A stretch of 44,033 bases of DNA from JAYQPQ01 sp038145405 (lineage in GTDB: Bacteria > Pseudomonadota > Gammaproteobacteria > Pseudomonadales > GM7GCV1), in NCBI GenBank assembly GCA_038145405.1, contig JAYQPQ010000006.1:1-44033 (forward strand). The letters are read 5' to 3'. Shown here piece by piece: positions 40,267-44,033 of this stretch. A model generated the notes under the pieces. It did no database searches, was not told the origin of the DNA, and saw only the letters and a list, made by a program, of their open reading frames with translations. The position numbers and the translations under genes are program-made. Every line of letters begins with the position of its first letter. Within the stretch, counting starts at the first letter, position 1.

Positions 40267-41108
40267 TGCCCAGCGTCAAAGGCCTGCTGCAGGAGGGGAC
40301 TGAGCAGATCACCCACTCGGACACTGCGCGCCTGGACACCGAAGTGCTGCTGGGCTTTGCCCTCGATCGCGACCGCGCCTGGCTTTACACCTGGGGCGAA
40401 AAAGTACCCGACCCCGAACGTGTCGCCCACTTTCGCGAACTGCTGGCGCGTCGGGTGGCGAGTGAGCCGGTAGCCTATATCGTTGGCACCCGCGAGTTCT
40501 GGGGCCTGCCCCTGGCATGCAATGCGTCCACACTCATCCCGCGACCGGAAACCGAATTGCTGGTGGAGCAGGCACTGCAACTTGCCCTGCCAAACGATGC
40601 CCAGGTGCTCGATCTCGGCACCGGAACCGGCGCCATCGCGCTGGCGCTGGCCACTGAGCGCCCCAAATGGCATATCCGCGCTACCGATAGTTCTGCAGGC
40701 GCCATCGCCCTGGCCAAATCGAATGCATCTAGGTTGGGTATTCGCCGCGTGAAATGGTTCAAAGGCGATTGGTTTCAGCCGCTGGATGCCGACCTGCGCT
40801 TCGATCTGATTCTTTCCAACCCACCCTATATCGCCGAAGGCGATGTCAATCTCACGCGCGGCGATGTGCGCTTCGAACCGCGCTCGGCTCTAGTGTCAGG
40901 CAGGGATGGTCTGGATGCCATTCGCCGTCTGGTAGCCAACGCCGGCCAATGGCTCAATCCGCGCAGCTATTTACTGCTGGAGCACGGCTACAAACAGGCC
41001 CGCGCCGTGCGCATGCTGATGCAGGCGCAGGGCTTTAATGGCATTCAGCATTTTGAAGACCTGGCGGGTCACAAAAGAGCCACGCTAGGCCGCTGGATCA
41101 CCGCCTAA
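40266..41108 (+). CDS. prmC: Release factor glutamine methyltransferase
   Basis: PrmC methylates the Gln of the GGQ motif in RF1 and RF2. The 280-residue protein has an N-terminal helical domain, the SAM motif VLDLGTGTGAIALALA, and the catalytic NPPYIAEGD. It directly follows its substrate gene prfA, a conserved arrangement. Confidence 0.96.
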   Translation: MPSVKGLLQEGTEQITHSDTARLDTEVLLGFALDRDRAWLYTWGEKVPDPERVAHFRELLARRVASEPVAYIVGTREFWGLPLACNASTLIPRPETELLVEQALQLALPNDAQVLDLGTGTGAIALALATERPKWHIRATDSSAGAIALAKSNASRLGIRRVKWFKGDWFQPLDADLRFDLILSNPPYIAEGDVNLTRGDVRFEPRSALVSGRDGLDAIRRLVANAGQWLNPRSYLLLEHGYKQARAVRMLMQAQGFNGIQHFEDLAGHKRATLGRWITA

Positions 41109-41140
41109 GCAAAAGCTAGTTGCGTCGCGGGGGCTTTGTT

Positions 41141-41247
41141 AAAGCGGGACTCGGACTACTCATTTACTAATTGTAAACTCGGCTTCGGCTTCCTGCGTCG
41201 CTCCACCTCCTGCATCCCTGCAGTCATCCGCCTCCTCGTCCCGCTTT
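41141..41247. repeat. Inverted-repeat-bounded intergenic element
   Basis: Between prmC and djlA, 263 bases hold no gene. Within them, AAAGCGGGAC (41141-41150) and its exact inverse GTCCCGCTTT (41238-41247) bound a 107-base element. A small inner inverted repeat (TTTAC-TAATT-GTAAA, 41163-41177 region) and a C/T-rich right half with CTGCATCCCTGCAG lie inside. The layout suggests a MITE- or REP-like repeat, but no second copy is in the window. Confidence 0.5.
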
Positions 41248-41372
41248 GCCTCGCCCGCGCATCCTCGCTAACGCTTTTCAGTCAGCTACGAAAGTGAGCG
41301 GAGTTGCCCCCATGCGGCACATGCTTGGTGTCAGCTGCGTCACTAAGTCGAGACTATTTTCTGGGATGGGAA

Positions 41373-42158
41373 TTAAAGACCGCGGGCAGCCTTGATCTGG
41401 TCGTAGGCCGCGCGGATTTCCTGCGAGCGCTCGGTGGCCAGTTTCACCATATCTTCCGGCATGCCCTGGCCGATCAGTTTGTCGGGGTGGATTTCGCTGA
41501 TCAGTTTGCGGTAAGCCTTCTTGATCTCGGCATCGCTGGCACTGGCACTCACGCCCAGCACCTCGTAGGCCAAAGTCAGGCGATCCGCCGCGCCTTGCCC
41601 CGACGCAGCGCCAGCTTGCTCCTGATGAAAGCGGTACTGGGCCTGGATCATTTGCAGCAGGCGATCGAACACGGCCGCCGGCATGCCGAGCTGGGTGGCG
41701 ACCTGGCGCAGCACATGCACTTCGCTGGCTTCCATGGCGCCATCGGCCAGCGACAGAGACACCAGATAAATCAGCAGGGCCTGCAGCAAGCGCGGTTGGC
41801 GCCCGCGAACGCGTTGAAAGTCCGCCAACTCCGCATCCAGATTAAAGGCAGCCGAACTGCCGTGTTTGAACTCGGCAATGGCTTCGCGGCGATGGTCAGC
41901 GGTGAGGCCCAGCCGCGTCATCAGGGCTTCGGTGTGAGCCACCTCGGCCTCCGATACGCGGCCGTCGGCCTTGGCCAGGTGACCCAGCAGGCGAAAGCTG
42001 GTGAGAAAAAACTGGCGTTCAATCTGCAGTCGACGGGTGCCGCTGACGCCGCCACGACTTTGGTCGGCGAAGTGGCCGAGGCCGAGGCCGATCAGCGCGC
42101 CGAGAGGGCCGAGAAGAAAAAAGCCGATCAGGGCACCGAGAATTTTGCCTGTCCACAT
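41373..42158 (-). CDS. djlA: DnaJ-like membrane co-chaperone DjlA
   Basis: DjlA is a membrane-anchored J-domain co-chaperone of DnaK. The 261-residue protein has an N-terminal membrane helix (GKILGALIGFFLLGPLGALIGLGLG), a central TerB-like helical domain (LLGHLAKADGRVSEAEVAHTEALM) and a C-terminal J domain with the HPD motif (YRKLISEIHPDKLIGQG). The frame is open to 42353, but ATG at 42158 fits the family. It is divergent from the ABC ATPase gene 127 bases away. Confidence 0.94.
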   Translation of the reverse strand: MWTGKILGALIGFFLLGPLGALIGLGLGHFADQSRGGVSGTRRLQIERQFFLTSFRLLGHLAKADGRVSEAEVAHTEALMTRLGLTADHRREAIAEFKHGSSAAFNLDAELADFQRVRGRQPRLLQALLIYLVSLSLADGAMEASEVHVLRQVATQLGMPAAVFDRLLQMIQAQYRFHQEQAGAASGQGAADRLTLAYEVLGVSASASDAEIKKAYRKLISEIHPDKLIGQGMPEDMVKLATERSQEIRAAYDQIKAARGL

Positions 42159-42285
42159 GGGCGTTTGGGTTTCCGCTTGGTCGAGTGGGTGAATGGCGTC
42201 GCGGCAGTGAATTGCCGCCGGCAGCCAGCCTGGGTTCGGGAATTCTGGAATAATCTGCCGCTGGATACCAGCCAAGACCTGCCCG

Positions 42286-43077
42286 ATGTCGCGCACTGCC
42301 CTGATCGAATTAAAGAATGTCAGCCTGAATCGCGGCGCTACCCGGGTGTTCAATCAGCTCAATCTGCGCGTTGAGCAGGACCAGCACAGCCTGGTGTTGG
42401 GCCCCAACGGCGCTGGCAAGTCCAGCCTGATCAAACTGATATTGCGCGACCTCTATCCGCTCGCGCTGGAGGGTTCTCACGTCAGCGTGCTGGGCGACAA
42501 AGATCGCGATGTCTGGGCGCTGCGGCAGCAGTTCGGCATTGTGTCCGACGAACTGCAGCACCGCTTCGATGGCAACGAAACCGGCCTGCAGGTGGTGGCA
42601 TCCGGTTTTTATTCCAGCATCGGCACCTGGGTGCACCAGCGCTTCGATGCAAGTCAGTTGGAGCGCGCTCGGGAACTGATGGCCGATCTGGGCGTTGCCG
42701 AGATGGAAGCGTGCCACTACAACAGCCTGTCCACCGGGCAACAGCGTCGCCTGTTGCTGGCGCGTGCCCTGGTGCACGACCCAGCCTACCTGCTGCTGGA
42801 TGAACCCACGGCGGGGCTCGACCCCCAGGCTACCTTTCATTACCTGGATCTGATGCGTCAGCTGATGGCGCGCGGCAAGTATCTGGTGTTGGTAACGCAC
42901 CACATCCACGAGATTCCTCCCGAGATCGAGGCGGTGATTTTGCTCAAACAAGGAGCCATTTTCGGGCAGGGCGCCAAGCGCGAACTCTTAACCTCGCAGC
43001 GGCTGTCGGCGCTCTACGACTACCCGCTGCAGCTGGTAGAGCAGGGCGGCTTTTACCAGCTGTTCCCGGCGAGTTAA
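42286..43077 (+). CDS. ABC transporter ATP-binding protein (lone ATPase)
   Basis: A 263-residue ABC ATPase with Walker A LGPNGAGKSSL, signature LSTGQQRRLLLARALVHDPAYLLLDEPTAGLD and H-loop VTHHIHEIP. The signature LSTGQ (rather than LSGGQ) recalls ModF/PhnC-like and YlmA-like ATPases; I do not assign a substrate. No permease or binding-protein gene is next to it. A perfect 8-bp hairpin (43096-43115) without a T-tract follows. Confidence 0.85.
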   Translation: MSRTALIELKNVSLNRGATRVFNQLNLRVEQDQHSLVLGPNGAGKSSLIKLILRDLYPLALEGSHVSVLGDKDRDVWALRQQFGIVSDELQHRFDGNETGLQVVASGFYSSIGTWVHQRFDASQLERARELMADLGVAEMEACHYNSLSTGQQRRLLLARALVHDPAYLLLDEPTAGLDPQATFHYLDLMRQLMARGKYLVLVTHHIHEIPPEIEAVILLKQGAIFGQGAKRELLTSQRLSALYDYPLQLVEQGGFYQLFPAS

Positions 43078-43095
43078 GCATTCCGGCCAAATTGT

Positions 43096-43115
43096 GCAAA
43101 ACCGCGGGGTTTTGC
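43096..43115. other. Perfect hairpin after the ABC ATPase gene
   Basis: GCAAAACC and GGTTTTGC pair perfectly around a GCGG loop. No T-tract follows, so it is a poor terminator on the plus strand; it could act as an mRNA 3' stabiliser. Confidence 0.4.
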
Positions 43116-43159
43116 CCTCGGCGTGAGGCGGCTGCGCGCGTCGCTGCTATAGTAACGAC

Positions 43160-44033
43160 ATGAAAATTTCCATGCGTTTCAAGGTCATGCTGGGTGTCGG
43201 GTTTGCCTGCCTGCTGGGCGTTGCCCTGACCATTGCCATGGAGCGCATCTCCTTCGAGCGCGGCTTTCTCGAGTACCTCAACCGCCAACAGCTCGATCGC
43301 ATGCAGACGGTTGCCAACTTCCTTGGCCGCTATTACCAACAACAAGGTGGTTGGGGCGAACTGGCCACTGCACCCGAAGGCTGGGAACGCGCCCTGGCGT
43401 TTTTTGAACGCCGCTTTGAAGAGGGTCAGCGCCGTGCCATCCAGCAGCGCCAGCCCGCCGAACGTCCACAACCGCCGCAAAACCAGCCCATGCCGCAGCC
43501 CATTGGCCCGGTATTGATCGAGCGCCAGGCCTTTGCGCTGGCCTTGCTGGATACCAACGGCCGATTGATTGCCGGGCCCGCTGCCCTGTTGGATCGCCCA
43601 TCGCTGATGCGCGTGGAAGTGACCCGGGCAGACGGCACCCAGATTGGCGAACTGATCAGCCCGCCCATGTCTCGTTTTGGCGGCGAGATGGAAGAGCAAT
43701 TCACCCGCACCCAGCTGCAGCGTTCCACGCTGGTGGCACTCATTACCCTGGCTCTGGTGCTGCCGCTTTCCCTGCTGATGAGCAACCGATTTTTGCGCCA
43801 GGTTCAGCAATTGGCTCAGGGAGTGCACCACCTCACCGCCGGGCGCTATGACCAACACGTGGACTCGAGCCGCAACGACGAACTGGGTCAGCTGGCCAAG
43901 GACATCAACAAACTGTCGGCCACGCTCAATGCCAACCAGGAGAGCCAGCGACGCTGGATTGCCGATATTTCGCACGAACTGCGCACGCCCGTCGCCATTC
44001 TGTCGGGAGAGATCGATGCCCTGGTCGACGGCG
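43160..44033 (+). CDS. BaeS-like sensor histidine kinase (partial, cut by window end)
   Basis: This is the N-terminal part (291 codons, no stop) of a membrane sensor kinase. It has a first membrane helix (VMLGVGFACLLGVALTIAM), a periplasmic sensor of about 140 residues with a Gln/Pro-rich loop (RPQPPQNQPMPQP), a second helix (STLVALITLALVLPLSLLM), a HAMP domain and the H-box WIADISHELRTPVAILSGEI. The sensor and HAMP layout resembles BaeS. The ATG at 43160 has no visible ribosome-binding site; a TATAGT lies only 7 bases before it, so the mRNA may be leaderless; ATG at 43172 is an alternative start. Confidence 0.88.
   Translation, partial: MKISMRFKVMLGVGFACLLGVALTIAMERISFERGFLEYLNRQQLDRMQTVANFLGRYYQQQGGWGELATAPEGWERALAFFERRFEEGQRRAIQQRQPAERPQPPQNQPMPQPIGPVLIERQAFALALLDTNGRLIAGPAALLDRPSLMRVEVTRADGTQIGELISPPMSRFGGEMEEQFTRTQLQRSTLVALITLALVLPLSLLMSNRFLRQVQQLAQGVHHLTAGRYDQHVDSSRNDELGQLAKDINKLSATLNANQESQRRWIADISHELRTPVAILSGEIDALVDG

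Noticed and set aside
41304..42374. A 356-codon open frame on the plus strand, antisense to djlA
   Set aside because: No recognisable domain; djlA on the opposite strand is unmistakable.
42944..43975. A 343-codon open frame on the minus strand, antisense to the sensor kinase
   Set aside because: Shadow of the GC-rich kinase gene on the plus strand, which has clear HAMP and H-box motifs.
1..44033. Mobile elements and CRISPR arrays
   Set aside because: No transposase, integrase, att-like repeat or regular direct repeat was seen on either strand.

Overview
The window is a stretch of gammaproteobacterial core chromosome. The moderately high GC, the Pseudomonas-like gene order (ubiE-ubiJ-ubiB-hisI-hisE-tatABC; hslV-hslU-DUF971; priA/rpmE; mrcA/pil-pilQ-aroK; lolB-ispE-tRNA-Gln-prs-rplY-pth-ychF; hemA-prfA-prmC) and a metal-ligand pattern in HemB typical of the Mg-type enzyme point to Pseudomonadales or Cellvibrionales-like bacteria. 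The species cannot be named from this sequence. No insertion sequence, prophage, CRISPR array or rRNA is present. A run of ten Ns inside lolB shows that this is a scaffolded draft assembly.

Layout. 1-4002: DNA repair (tag, cut by the window edge), D-Tyr-tRNA deacylase, a small Ala/Glu-rich protein, the ABC-F ATPase Uup and a lipoprotein. 4117-9681: a tightly packed minus-strand operon for ubiquinone (ubiE, ubiJ, ubiB), late histidine steps (hisI, hisE), Tat export (tatA, tatB, tatC) and a small MscS-like channel. 9883-18351: a PAP2 phosphatase, DUF971, the HslUV protease, a SPOR protein, PriA, ribosomal protein L31 and PBP1A. 18459-22795: what remains of the type IV pilus operon (a pilM-pilP chimera and intact pilQ), then aroK and cca. 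22843-26691: a truncated patatin gene, a PQQ dehydrogenase, a PepSY/DUF2271 pair and a 61-residue membrane peptide. 26720-31124: tRNA-Met, a DsbD/ScsB-type reductase, hemB, an ArsC-like reductase, a DUF2892 protein and a truncated response-regulator chimera. 31198-37807: ychF, pth, rplY, prs, tRNA-Gln, ispE, lolB (gapped) and a TPR lipoprotein. 37899-44033: hemA, prfA, prmC, djlA, a lone ABC ATPase and a BaeS-like sensor kinase cut by the window edge.

Most of the window is ordinary housekeeping. The striking observation is a set of internal-deletion scars. In the type IV pilus operon, the first ~55 codons of pilM are joined in frame to the last ~75 codons of pilP, so pilN and pilO and most of pilM and pilP are gone while pilQ is intact. 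The response-regulator gene at 30831-31124 switches after its phosphorylation site to a tail that does not belong to a receiver domain. The patatin gene stops after 52 codons, just past its glycine-rich oxyanion loop. Either this lineage has suffered several clean multi-gene deletions or the assembly has collapsed at several places; read mapping or PCR across the junctions would decide. Other points of interest are a 107-bp element with terminal inverted repeats downstream of prmC, a nine-C tract in tatB, an HslV with a short propeptide and GTG start, and a possibly leaderless sensor kinase.
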